Positions 1 to 7,279 of a stretch of 64,000 nt of DNA are shown one piece after another. The notes below the pieces were generated by a model. It was not told the DNA's origin. It saw only the letters and a program-made list of their open reading frames with translations, and made no database searches. The translations under genes and the position numbers were made by a program. This DNA is from Agromyces mediolanus (lineage in GTDB: Bacteria > Actinomycetota > Actinomycetes > Actinomycetales > Microbacteriaceae). Within the stretch, counting starts at the first letter, position 1, and each line of letters starts with the position of its first letter. The stretch spans positions 496,001 through 560,000 of the forward strand of contig NZ_JAMBNX010000001.1 in assembly GCF_023715325.1 (NCBI RefSeq), read 5' to 3'.

Positions 1-15
1 CTGACCCGCACACAC

Positions 16-57
16 CCCGGAGTTGCCCGACTTTCATGAAAGTCGGGCAACTCGGGG
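16..57. repeat. Palindrome family copy 1 (3' hairpin)
   Basis: Near-perfect dyad centred on CATG at 35-38. Positions 20-53 are a perfect 34-bp palindrome, extended to 16-57 with one mismatch (19/54). The core arm reads TTGCCCGACTTTCATG. It starts 9 bp beyond the stop of the SDR gene on the minus strand, as expected for a transcription-terminator hairpin. There is no T-tract. It belongs to a six-member family in this window. Confidence 0.85.
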
Positions 58-65
58 TGGGGCGT

Positions 66-806
66 TCAGGTGAGCAGCTGGCCGCCGTCGACCGCGAGGC
101 TCACGCCCGTGATGTGCGCGGCGCCGTCGCTCGCGAGGAAGACGACCGCCGGAGCCACCTCCTCGACCTCGGCGAGCTTGCCCAGGGGGATGCGGCTCGA
201 CCAGGCCTCGCGGGCGGGGGAGCCCTCCGGCATCCCCATCCGCAGCATCGGGGTGAGCACCGGGCCGGGCGCGACCGCGTTCACGCGGATGCCGTGCCCG
301 GCGAGCTCGATCGCCGCCCAGCGGGTGAGCGAGTCCACGGCCGCCTTGCTCGACTCGTAGGCGCCCATCCCCGGCGTCGGCTGCCGGCCGCCGATCGAGG
401 AGATGTTCACGATCGCGCCGCGGGTGCCGTTCGCGATCATGCGGCGGGCGACGGCCTGGGTGATCGTGAAGGTGCCGACGATGTTCACCTCGACGATCGA
501 GCGGTAGGCGTCGGGCCCGAGCTCGGTGAGCGCGCCGTGCACCGAGAGGATGCCGGCGTTGTTCACCAGTACGCCCAGCGGGCCGTGCTCGGCTTCGACC
601 TGCTCGACCGCGCGGGCGGCGGCTTCGGCATCCGTGATGTCGAGCGCGAGGTGCGCGACGCCGAGCTCGTCCGCCGCCACGCGCGCGGCGTCCGCGTCGA
701 CGTCGGCGACGACGACCCGGTCGCCCGCGTCGCGGAACGCGGCGGCGATGCCGCGGCCGATGCCGCCGGCGCCGCCGGTGATGAGCACGATTCGAGGTTC
801 GGACAC
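66..806 (-). CDS. SDR family NAD(P)-dependent oxidoreductase
   Basis: 246 aa classical short-chain dehydrogenase. The nucleotide-binding glycine motif TGGAGGIG lies at about residues 9-16, the NNAG motif near 87, the catalytic Ser in NISS, and the YESSK catalytic Tyr/Lys pair. The C-terminal DGGQLLT is typical of the family. The start is GTG at 806 because AGAAGGAGA lies just upstream on the coding strand; the frame stays open further upstream but no better ribosome site is seen. The substrate cannot be read from the sequence. It is divergent from the aldo/keto reductase gene with a shared 85-bp promoter region containing an 8-bp inverted repeat, so the two may be co-controlled. Confidence 0.93.
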   Translation of the reverse strand: MSEPRIVLITGGAGGIGRGIAAAFRDAGDRVVVADVDADAARVAADELGVAHLALDITDAEAAARAVEQVEAEHGPLGVLVNNAGILSVHGALTELGPDAYRSIVEVNIVGTFTITQAVARRMIANGTRGAIVNISSIGGRQPTPGMGAYESSKAAVDSLTRWAAIELAGHGIRVNAVAPGPVLTPMLRMGMPEGSPAREAWSSRIPLGKLAEVEEVAPAVVFLASDGAAHITGVSLAVDGGQLLT

Positions 807-840
807 GGGATCTCCTTCTGCCGTCGGCGTGCGTCGGTGC

Positions 841-867
841 ACGCTCGTGGTTATATTATACGAGCGT
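841..867. promoter_or_regulatory. Divergent promoter with 8-bp inverted-repeat operator candidate
   Basis: ACGCTCGT (841-848) and its exact reverse complement ACGAGCGT (860-867) flank an 11-bp AT-only core. The core gives a perfect minus-strand -10 TATAAT (860 down to 855) for the SDR gene and TATTAT/TATATT on the plus strand for the aldo/keto reductase. A regulator bound here would block both genes. TAGAAAAA follows directly at 867-874 and recurs at 2721-2728. That it is an operator is inference. Confidence 0.6.
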
Positions 868-891
868 AGAAAAAAGCGACGAGGAGGCCGC

Positions 892-1857
892 ATGACCGTC
901 ACCGTTCCCACCCGCCAGCTCGGCCCAGGCGGGCCGGAGGTGCCCGTCTTCTCCCTCGGGTCTTGGAACACCTGGGACCGCATGGACTTCGACGACGCGG
1001 TCGCGCTGATCCGCCGCGCCCATGAGGCGGGGGCGGCGTTCTTCGACGTGGCGCACTACGACCTGGGCCCGCACGCCGAGCAGGCGACCACTGACCTCAT
1101 CTTCGGCCGCGCCGTGCGCGAGGCCGGACTCGCCCGCGAGGACTACCTGCTCTGCGGCAAGCTCTGGCTCTGGGAGTACCCGCGCGTCGGCTTCGCCGGA
1201 CAGTTCACCACCTCGCTCGAACGGATCGGGGTCGAGCGCGCGGAGTTCGCCGTCGTCGGCGACTATCTCGAGCCGATCGACGTGCGCCGCGTCGTCGACG
1301 ACGTGCAGGCCGAGATCGCGGCCGGCCGGCTCGGCGCCTGGGGCGTCAACAATTGGCGCGCCGACGACCTCGTGCTCGCGCTCGACCACGCCGAGCGCGA
1401 AGGCCTGGTGCCGCCGAGCTTCGCGCAGCTGAAGTACGGCCTCGTGCGCCGCTCGATGGCCGAGGGGCCCGAGTACGGCGAGCTGTTCGCGTCGGGGCGG
1501 CTCGCGCTACAGGCTTCGGATGCCTTCGAGGGCGGCATCCTCGCGGGGAAGACGGTGCCCGGGCGGAAGATCGGCGCCGACGTCGGCGGGATCCGCGAGC
1601 GCATCGTCGCGATCTTCCCCGAGGTGGCTCGGATCGCCGCCGAGCTCGACGCGACCCCGACGCAGCTCGGCATCGCCTTCTGCCTCGCGAACCCCGCGAC
1701 GGCGAACGTGCTCTTCGGCGTCAGCCGGATGGCGCAGCTGGAGGACAACCTCGGCGCGCTCGCCCTGCTCGAGCGGGTGGGCGCCGCGGGCATCCGCGCG
1801 GCGACCGAGGGCCTCCAGCTCGACCAAGCCGTCCGCTCCGACGGCGTCTGGGCGTAG
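892..1857 (+). CDS. Aldo/keto reductase
   Basis: 321 aa, a usual length for a single-domain aldo/keto reductase TIM barrel. The segment FFDVAHYDLGPHAEQ near residue 50 matches the family's Asp/Tyr active-site strand (FDTAxxYG type). CGKLWLW near residue 86 carries the catalytic Lys position. The C-terminal part GVSRMAQLEDNLGAL matches the NADPH-binding G(x)R/K region. The ATG at 892 is preceded by GAGGAGG (881-887). It would reduce aldehydes or ketones with NADPH; the substrate is unknown. It converges on the alpha/beta hydrolase gene, with a palindrome between the two. Confidence 0.9.
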   Translation: MTVTVPTRQLGPGGPEVPVFSLGSWNTWDRMDFDDAVALIRRAHEAGAAFFDVAHYDLGPHAEQATTDLIFGRAVREAGLAREDYLLCGKLWLWEYPRVGFAGQFTTSLERIGVERAEFAVVGDYLEPIDVRRVVDDVQAEIAAGRLGAWGVNNWRADDLVLALDHAEREGLVPPSFAQLKYGLVRRSMAEGPEYGELFASGRLALQASDAFEGGILAGKTVPGRKIGADVGGIRERIVAIFPEVARIAAELDATPTQLGIAFCLANPATANVLFGVSRMAQLEDNLGALALLERVGAAGIRAATEGLQLDQAVRSDGVWA

Positions 1858-1886
1858 CCGCGCGGCCCGTGTCACCCTGCTCCACC

Positions 1887-1928
1887 CCCCGAGTTGCCCG
1901 ACTTTCATGAAAGTCGGGCAACTCGGGG
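1887..1928. repeat. Palindrome family copy 2 (shared 3' hairpin)
   Basis: Perfect 42-bp palindrome (21-bp arms) centred at 1907/1908, lying between two convergent stop codons: 29 bp after the aldo/keto reductase stop and 12 bp from the hydrolase stop. The arms end in CCCCGAG/CTCGGGG. It probably acts as a bidirectional terminator. Confidence 0.88.
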
Positions 1929-1940
1929 TGGGGGGTGGCG

Positions 1941-2669
1941 TCAGGCGAGGAAGTCGAGCACGGCGCGGCGGAACTCGGGGCTCGCGAGTGCGCCCAGGTG
2001 GTCGCCGGGCACCCGCACGAGCTGCCCGCGCGCGACGCCCTCGGCGACGCCGTCGAGGCCGGTGGTCATCGGGTCGTCGGTGCCGGCGACGAAGAGCACC
2101 GGTACGGCCGGCACGTCCTGCGACGGGTCGAAGGGCTCTCGCGCCAGACCGGCGATGAGGCGCGGCAGCGAGGCGTGGTCGCGCCCCGGCGCGCCGATCA
2201 TCGCGGCCATCATGCCGAGCATGGGGTCGGCCGGGTTCTCGCCGCCCAGGGCGCGGACGAGGGCGGCGACGTCGACGCCGGCGAACGGCTCGAAGGGACT
2301 GAGGCCGCCGAGCACGAGGCGCTGCACGCGCGGCTCGACGGCGGCGAGCGCCCAGGCGAGCCGGGCACCGAGGGAGTAGGCGACGACGTCGACCTGGCCG
2401 GACTCGGGGAGGGCGTCACGGATGGCCTGGACGACCGCGCTCGTCGAGGCATCCGCGTCGGGTGTGATGGCGGCGGCGGTGCCGTGGCCGGGCAGGTCGA
2501 CGACGATCGTGTCGCGCCCCGAGGCGGCGATCGCCTCGGCGAGCCCGGTGGCGACGAAGTCGGTCTCGCCGTCGGAGGCGAAGCCGTGCAGCAGCACGAC
2601 CGGGGCGGCGTCGCCGGCTGTCGAGCCGCCGATGGCGGGGAGGGTGCGGGTGCTGACGGTGAGTGGCAT
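1941..2669 (-). CDS. Alpha/beta hydrolase
   Basis: 242 aa alpha/beta-hydrolase fold. The oxyanion-hole segment LLHGFASDG is near residue 28, the nucleophile elbow is AYSLG in VVAYSLGARLA, the acid is probably the Asp in VAGTDDP, and the catalytic His is in VPGDHLG near the C-terminus. This is the MenH/esterase-like subgroup without a large lid. ATG at 2669. The substrate is unknown. It is divergent from the methyltransferase gene, with a 24-bp inverted repeat between them. Confidence 0.9.
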   Translation of the reverse strand: MPLTVSTRTLPAIGGSTAGDAAPVVLLHGFASDGETDFVATGLAEAIAASGRDTIVVDLPGHGTAAAITPDADASTSAVVQAIRDALPESGQVDVVAYSLGARLAWALAAVEPRVQRLVLGGLSPFEPFAGVDVAALVRALGGENPADPMLGMMAAMIGAPGRDHASLPRLIAGLAREPFDPSQDVPAVPVLFVAGTDDPMTTGLDGVAEGVARGQLVRVPGDHLGALASPEFRRAVLDFLA

Positions 2670-2705
2670 GCGTTCGCTTTCGACGGTGAATGAACGGGTG
2701 GATCT

Positions 2706-2729
2706 GTTTTTCTATGTTAGTAGAAAAAC
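2706..2729. promoter_or_regulatory. Perfect inverted repeat in divergent promoter
   Basis: GTTTTTCTA (2706-2714) and TAGAAAAAC (2721-2729) are exact reverse complements with a 6-bp spacer, in a very AT-rich island between the divergent hydrolase and methyltransferase genes. TATGTT on the plus strand (2713-2718) lies inside it and could be a -10. A TetR-family gene ends the same cluster at 3873-4457 and is a candidate ligand-responsive repressor for this site; that link is inference. Confidence 0.6.
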
Positions 2730-2799
2730 GTGTAGCATCGTGCTGAATCCACGACATCGCCGTCCCACGGATACGGGCGGCCGCACAGGAAGCGCAGCC

Positions 2800-3804
2800 A
2801 TGACCGACACCCTCCAGCCCACCGAGCGGACCGCCAGCCCCGCCGCCATCGTCGACATCGCGATCGGCTTCATGGGCGCGAAGCAGCTCATCACCGCGAG
2901 CCGCATCGGCCTGTTCGCCGCGCTCGCCGACGGCCCGCTCGACGCTGAGGCGCTCGCCGCGGCGACCGGGGTGCCGCAGCGCCAGGTGCGCATCCTCGCC
3001 GACAGCATGAACGCGCAGGGCCTGCTCGAGCGCGACGGCGGTCGCTACTCACTCACCCCGGATGCCGCGGCCTACCTCACGGGCGACCGCGCCGAGATCG
3101 ACCTCGGGCCGTTCCTCGCCTTCCTCGGCGACACCTCCTACGAGCAGTGGCGCGGCTACGACCGCACCGTCGACTCCGACGCCCCCGGCGTGCTCGAGCT
3201 CGACGAGGCGGGCTGGGGCCGGTTCCTCGCCGGGGTCATGCGGTACAACGAGCTGCACGCCGACGAGTTCGCCCGCGCCTTCGACGTGGCCGGGCGACGC
3301 TCGCTCCTCGACCTCGGCGGCCTCAGCCCGGCGTTCGCCGTCAACGTGATGCGGGCGAACCCGGAGCTCACGACGCGCTTCGTTGTCGCGCCCGACTTCG
3401 CCGACTCCGTCGCCCAGGCCGTGGCCGAGGCGGGCCTCGCGGACCGCGCCGTCGTCGAGGGCGGCGACACCGAGTCCGTCGAACCGGGTGGCGAGCACGA
3501 CCTCGTCTTCGTGAACCACGTGCTGCACCGCTTCACGGCGGAGCAGAACCGGACCATCCTCGCGAACGCCCGCGCGGCCGCGGCACCCGGTGCGAAGCTC
3601 GCCGTCCTCGACTTCACGCTCGACGACGAGCCGCGCCAGCGCCGCATCGACGCGCTGCACGCGGGGGAGTACTACAACATCGACGGCACCGTGGTGTTCC
3701 CCGAGGCCGAGGTCCGCGAGTGGCTCGAGGCCGCCGGCTGGCGCTACGTGGAGACGATCGCGCTGCCGGGCAGCCCGCGCATCCTCGTCGCCGAGGCGCG
3801 CTGA
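2800..3804 (+). CDS. SAM-dependent O-methyltransferase with winged-helix dimerisation domain
   Basis: 334 aa, the length of acetylserotonin O-methyltransferase-type (COMT-like) enzymes. The N-terminal winged-helix dimerisation region (about residues 10-95) contains the RIGLFAAL and VPQRQVRIL helices. The SAM-binding motif is LLDLGGLSPAF, where most relatives have DxGGGxG. Then come NHVLHRF and the usual LAVLDF strand near the C-terminus. ATG at 2800 with CAGGAAG upstream. It would methylate a hydroxyl group on a small aromatic or secondary metabolite; the substrate is unknown. Confidence 0.88.
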   Translation: MTDTLQPTERTASPAAIVDIAIGFMGAKQLITASRIGLFAALADGPLDAEALAAATGVPQRQVRILADSMNAQGLLERDGGRYSLTPDAAAYLTGDRAEIDLGPFLAFLGDTSYEQWRGYDRTVDSDAPGVLELDEAGWGRFLAGVMRYNELHADEFARAFDVAGRRSLLDLGGLSPAFAVNVMRANPELTTRFVVAPDFADSVAQAVAEAGLADRAVVEGGDTESVEPGGEHDLVFVNHVLHRFTAEQNRTILANARAAAAPGAKLAVLDFTLDDEPRQRRIDALHAGEYYNIDGTVVFPEAEVREWLEAAGWRYVETIALPGSPRILVAEAR

Positions 3805-3827
3805 CCGGCGCTGCCGAGCCCACCCCC

Positions 3828-3871
3828 ACCCCGAGTTGCCCGACTTCCATGGAAGTCGGGCAACTCGGGGT
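3828..3871. repeat. Palindrome family copy 3 (shared 3' hairpin)
   Basis: Perfect 44-bp palindrome (22-bp arms) centred at 3849/3850. It differs from other copies at the centre: TTCCATGGAA instead of TTTCATGAAA, with both arms changed together. It lies between the convergent stops of the methyltransferase (3804) and the TetR gene (3873). Confidence 0.88.
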
Positions 3872-3872
3872 T

Positions 3873-4457
3873 TCAGAGGCGGTCGAAGAAGGCGCGGAGG
3901 TGCGCCTCCTGCAGTGCGGTCGTCGAGGTCTGGGGCGAGATGAGGCTCATGATGTTCGCCCCGACGTTCAGCAGCACGATCTCGTCGACGAGCTGCTCGT
4001 CGCGCGTCACGGTCGTGATGTCGCCGTCCTCGCGCCCTTCCGCGATGTAGCGGGCGAGAGCCTCGCGCCAGACCGCGAGGTGCGCGAGGTAGGCCTCGTG
4101 CAGGGTCTCGTTCGACACGGCTCGCTCCCAGAAGGAGAGCAGCACGCGACCGGACGTGACGCGCTCCTCGTCGAGCGGCATCGCGGCCCAGCAGATCGCG
4201 CGCAACGCCTCGAGACCGCGCTTGCCGGCGACCTCGGCCTCGATGTGCTCGCCCATCATGCCGAGCGAACGCTCGTAGGCGCCCTGGATGATCTCGTCCT
4301 TGCCCGGGAAGTAGTGCTTGAGCGCCCCGTTCGCGAATCCCGCCTCGGCAGCGATCTCACGCATCGTCGCGGCCTCGATGCCGCCCTTGACGATGAGCCG
4401 CCAGGTCACGTCGATGATGTCGCGGCGACGCTGGTCGTGATCGATCACCTTCGGCAT
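3873..4457 (-). CDS. TetR/AcrR family transcriptional regulator
   Basis: 194 aa. The N-terminal TetR helix-turn-helix (about residues 10-55) includes TMREIAAEAGFANGALKHYFPGKDEI, which matches the AcrR-type 'GALKHYF' recognition helix; the ligand-binding domain follows. It is similar in layout to BetI-like TetR_C_6 proteins. ATG at 4457 with GGGAAGAGGG upstream; an upstream in-frame extension lacks a ribosome site. It may control the divergent promoters at 841-867 or 2706-2729. Its own promoter region holds the 21-bp repeat cluster. Confidence 0.9.
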   Translation of the reverse strand: MPKVIDHDQRRRDIIDVTWRLIVKGGIEAATMREIAAEAGFANGALKHYFPGKDEIIQGAYERSLGMMGEHIEAEVAGKRGLEALRAICWAAMPLDEERVTSGRVLLSFWERAVSNETLHEAYLAHLAVWREALARYIAEGREDGDITTVTRDEQLVDEIVLLNVGANIMSLISPQTSTTALQEAHLRAFFDRL

Positions 4458-4545
4458 CCGGCCCTCTTCCCGTTGTCGCGCAGGCGGCGCAGATCGCCGA
4501 CGCTCACGCGTCAACCAGTGTAGGCGAACGGTCGGGGCGGCAGCG

Positions 4546-4690
4546 CTTCGACAAGCTCAGCGAACCACGTGGTTCCCTGAGCTTGTCGAAGGGGGCGCCG
4601 CTGTTGGTTCCCTGAGCTTGTCGAAGGGGGCGCCGCGCTTCGACAAGCTCAGCGAACCATGCGGCGCCGCTTCGACAAGCTCAGCGAACC
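4546..4690. repeat. Cluster of five 21-bp repeats (CTTCGACAAGCTCAGCGAACC)
   Basis: Five copies lie in 145 bp: plus orientation at 4546-4566, 4638-4658 and 4670-4690; inverted at 4571-4591 and 4606-4626. The inverted copies read CCCTGAG where the plus copies predict CGCTGAG. Adjacent opposite copies (4546-4591) can pair into a long hairpin. The cluster lies between the 5' end of the TetR gene and the 3' end of the amidohydrolase gene. From memory, this oligonucleotide family is common between genes in Microbacteriaceae and some other bacteria; I could not check that here. Confidence 0.85.
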
Positions 4691-4694
4691 AGGC

Positions 4695-6359
4695 TCAGCG
4701 CACGTACACGCGGCGCCCGGCGAACCAGGTCTCGGCCACCGTCGTGCGCACGAGCTCCTCCGCGGGGCCCGCGAAGGGGTCGCGATCGAGCACGACGAAG
4801 TCGGCCGACTTGCCCGCGACGAGCGATCCGGTCTCGGCGCCGAGGCCCATCGCCTCGGCGGCGTTGATCGTGAACGCCGCCATCGCCTCGTCGAGCGTGA
4901 TGGCCTGCTCCGGCCACAGCGTGCCGGGGAACACCCCGGCCGGGTCGGCACGGGTCACGAGGCCGTGGATGCCCTCCCACGCGTTCGGCGACTCCGAGAC
5001 CGGCCAGTCCGAGCCGCCCGCGATGAGCGCGCCCGCGTCGAGCAGGGCGCGGTTGGGCTGCATCCGGCCGGCCCGCTCGGCGGGCAGCACCGTCGCGATC
5101 GCCTCGGGGATGACGCCGGGGAACCAGATGAACGGCGACAGGTCGGCCGAGACCCCGAGCTCCGCGAAGCGGGGGATGTCGGACTCGGCGACGAACTGCC
5201 CGTGCGCGACCTGGTAGCGGGTCTCGGTGAAGCCCTCGGCGCGCAGCCGCGCCACGGTGTCGAGCACGAGGCGCACCGCGGCGTCCCCGGAGCAGTGGAT
5301 CTTCGCCGACAGCCCGCGCTCGGCGGTGCGCCGCAGCCAGCCCCAGAGCTCCTCGGGCGGGAGCGTCGTCTCGCCGAGGAAGTGGTCGCCGTGCGCGTCG
5401 TCAGGCAGGTACGGCTCCAGGAAGGCGCCGGTGCGGGCGGGCGGCACGCCGTCGAGGAAGATCTTCACGAAGTCCGGCCGGTGGTGCTCGGTGCGGAACG
5501 CCTCGCCCCGCCAGACGAGTCCCTCGCCGACGGGGTCGTAGCCGAAGATCTGGTCGTTCACCGTCAGGGAGGACACCACCCAGGCGTCCAGCTCGGCATC
5601 CGCGTCGAGGGCGCGCAGCGCCTCGAGGATCTCGAGCGAAACGGCGGCGTCCTGGAACGCGGTGACGCCGTAGCTGTTCAGCAGCTCGACGCCGCGCCTG
5701 GATGCCGCGCGGTGCTGCTCGGCGGTGAGCCGGCGCGTGCGGGCCATGGCCGCTTCGACGGGCAGCCCGGCGGACTCCAGCAGCACGCCGGTCGGCCGCC
5801 CGCTGACCGGGTCGAGCTCGATGACGCCGCCCTCGCCGGGATCGGACTCGGCCGTGATGCCGGCGAGCTCGAGCGCGCGGGAGTTCGCCCAGCGGTTGTG
5901 CCGGGAGTCCTCCATGAGCATCACCGGGCGGCCACCGGATGCCTCGTCGAGTCTGGCCCGGGTCGCCTCGTTCGAGATCGCGGTGCGCAGGGTGCTGCCC
6001 CACGCCCCGCCCGTGATCCAGGCATCGGCGGGCAGCCCGGCCGCGTACTCGCGGACCGCCGCGAGCACCTCCTCGACCGAGCCGGACGACGAGAACGACA
6101 GCTCGAAGAGGTCGGTGCGCCCGGCCAGCGCGTGGTGGTTGTGCACGTCCACGAGGCCGGGCATGAGGAAGGCGCCGTCGAGGGCGCGCCGCTCGGTGCC
6201 CTCGCCCGCGAGCGCGAGCGCGTCGGCATCCGTGCCGACGGCGAGCAGCCGCCCGCCGCCGACCGCGAGGGCCTCGGCCCACGGGGCCGCGGGGTCGCCC
6301 GTCCAGATGCGGCCGCCCGTGAGCACGAGCTCCGCGGGACCGCTGCTCGCCGTCGCCAT
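4695..6359 (-). CDS. YtcJ-like amidohydrolase (amidohydrolase family 3)
   Basis: 554 aa metal-dependent hydrolase of the YtcJ/amidohydrolase_3 type. The metal-binding motif DVHNHHAL lies near residue 76 in place of the common HxH. A likely metal Lys/Asp region is VKIFLDGVPPARTGAF, KIHCSGDAAVRL carries the His, and the terminal metal Asp lies in ALIAGGSDWPV. The ATG at 6359 overlaps the MoaF stop (TGATG), implying translational coupling. It would hydrolyse an amide or cyclic amide, possibly releasing the amine oxidised by the neighbouring amine oxidase; this is inference. The 21-bp repeats follow its stop. Confidence 0.88.
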   Translation of the reverse strand: MATASSGPAELVLTGGRIWTGDPAAPWAEALAVGGGRLLAVGTDADALALAGEGTERRALDGAFLMPGLVDVHNHHALAGRTDLFELSFSSSGSVEEVLAAVREYAAGLPADAWITGGAWGSTLRTAISNEATRARLDEASGGRPVMLMEDSRHNRWANSRALELAGITAESDPGEGGVIELDPVSGRPTGVLLESAGLPVEAAMARTRRLTAEQHRAASRRGVELLNSYGVTAFQDAAVSLEILEALRALDADAELDAWVVSSLTVNDQIFGYDPVGEGLVWRGEAFRTEHHRPDFVKIFLDGVPPARTGAFLEPYLPDDAHGDHFLGETTLPPEELWGWLRRTAERGLSAKIHCSGDAAVRLVLDTVARLRAEGFTETRYQVAHGQFVAESDIPRFAELGVSADLSPFIWFPGVIPEAIATVLPAERAGRMQPNRALLDAGALIAGGSDWPVSESPNAWEGIHGLVTRADPAGVFPGTLWPEQAITLDEAMAAFTINAAEAMGLGAETGSLVAGKSADFVVLDRDPFAGPAEELVRTTVAETWFAGRRVYVR

Positions 6360-7192
6360 CAGCGCGAGGTGTCGTACTCGTCGGGGTGCACGGTGACCGA
6401 GATCAGCCGGCCGTGGGCGCCGAAGGTGAAGTGCGTCGGCACCTCGCCCGACTCGTCGAGCCCGAACAGCACGCCGTGCGAGCGGATCGCGCGGGCGTCG
6501 CGGTGGTCGGCGATCGTCACCGAGGCGCAGGGGATGACCTTCTCGCGCCAGGCGAAGACGTAGATGCCCGGGCGGATCTGCCACACCGAGTTCTCGTCGG
6601 TGTCGGCGAGGCCGCGCTCCGGGCCCGCGAGGCACTGCCAGGTGTACCACTGCGGCGAGAGGTAGAGGTGTTCGTAGGCGTGCACCGGGCTGTACACCCA
6701 CTGCACCCGGCGGCCGATGAGCGTCGTCGTCGGCGTGGGCGCCTCGCCGGTGAGCTCGATGCCCTCGATCCGGGAGGGGACGAAGATCTGCTGCACGCGG
6801 GTCTTCCCGGCCTCCGCCTCGGGCCGGATCAGGCTGATCACGGCGAGCGCGTGGCCGCTGCGGAAGTCCAGCACGAGCGTGACGGCCTCGTTCGGCAGGT
6901 ACTCGTGGTGGAACTGCACGTAGTACAGCTCCTCGTCGACCTTCACCGCCTCGTACGCATCGGTCTTCGCGGCGGCCTCCGTCGGGTCGCCCGCGCCCGG
7001 CTGGTACTCCCAGTCGACCGTGTGCTCGGCGAAGCGGTGCACGATGCGCGTGCCGCGCTCGTCGACGACGGCGATCTCGCGGCCCACGAGGTCGAGCGAG
7101 TGCGGCGCCTTGTTCGCGTCGAACCCGGGAGCGAGACCGTCGAGCGGCAGCCAGGTCGAGGTGTCGGACAGGTTCGTGGCGGTGTCGGTCAT
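6359..7192 (-). CDS. MoaF family protein (MoaF N- and C-terminal domains)
   Basis: 277 aa. The sequence fits the MoaF family (PF10703 N-terminal plus MoaF C-terminal domain): an N-terminal beta-rich half with DERGTRIVHRFAEHTVDWEY, and a C-terminal half with RRVQWVYSPVHAYEHLYLS and YTWQCLAGPERG, features shared with the second copy at 18233-19042. MoaF was named from an operon linked to monoamine metabolism in Klebsiella, and its biochemical role is not firmly known. Here it lies 87 bp downstream of the amine oxidase and overlaps the amidohydrolase start, supporting a role in amine use rather than molybdopterin synthesis. No moa genes are nearby. Confidence 0.8.
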   Translation of the reverse strand: MTDTATNLSDTSTWLPLDGLAPGFDANKAPHSLDLVGREIAVVDERGTRIVHRFAEHTVDWEYQPGAGDPTEAAAKTDAYEAVKVDEELYYVQFHHEYLPNEAVTLVLDFRSGHALAVISLIRPEAEAGKTRVQQIFVPSRIEGIELTGEAPTPTTTLIGRRVQWVYSPVHAYEHLYLSPQWYTWQCLAGPERGLADTDENSVWQIRPGIYVFAWREKVIPCASVTIADHRDARAIRSHGVLFGLDESGEVPTHFTFGAHGRLISVTVHPDEYDTSR

Positions 7193-7279
7193 GATGCTCC
7201 AGTCGTCGTCATCGTCGGGGTGGTCTCAGGTTCAGCGGCTCAGCAGCTCAGCGGCTCAGGGGCGCAGGGGCGCAGGGGG

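Noticed and set aside
1894-1926. Small reading frames starting MKVGQL or MPDFHESRAT at each palindrome
   Set aside because: They are translations of the palindrome itself, repeated at every copy and running into shadow frames; no ribosome site and no family.
6359-7192. MoaF as evidence for molybdenum cofactor biosynthesis
   Set aside because: No moaA, moaC, moaE, mog or molybdoenzyme gene is present; the family name is historical and the context is amine oxidation.
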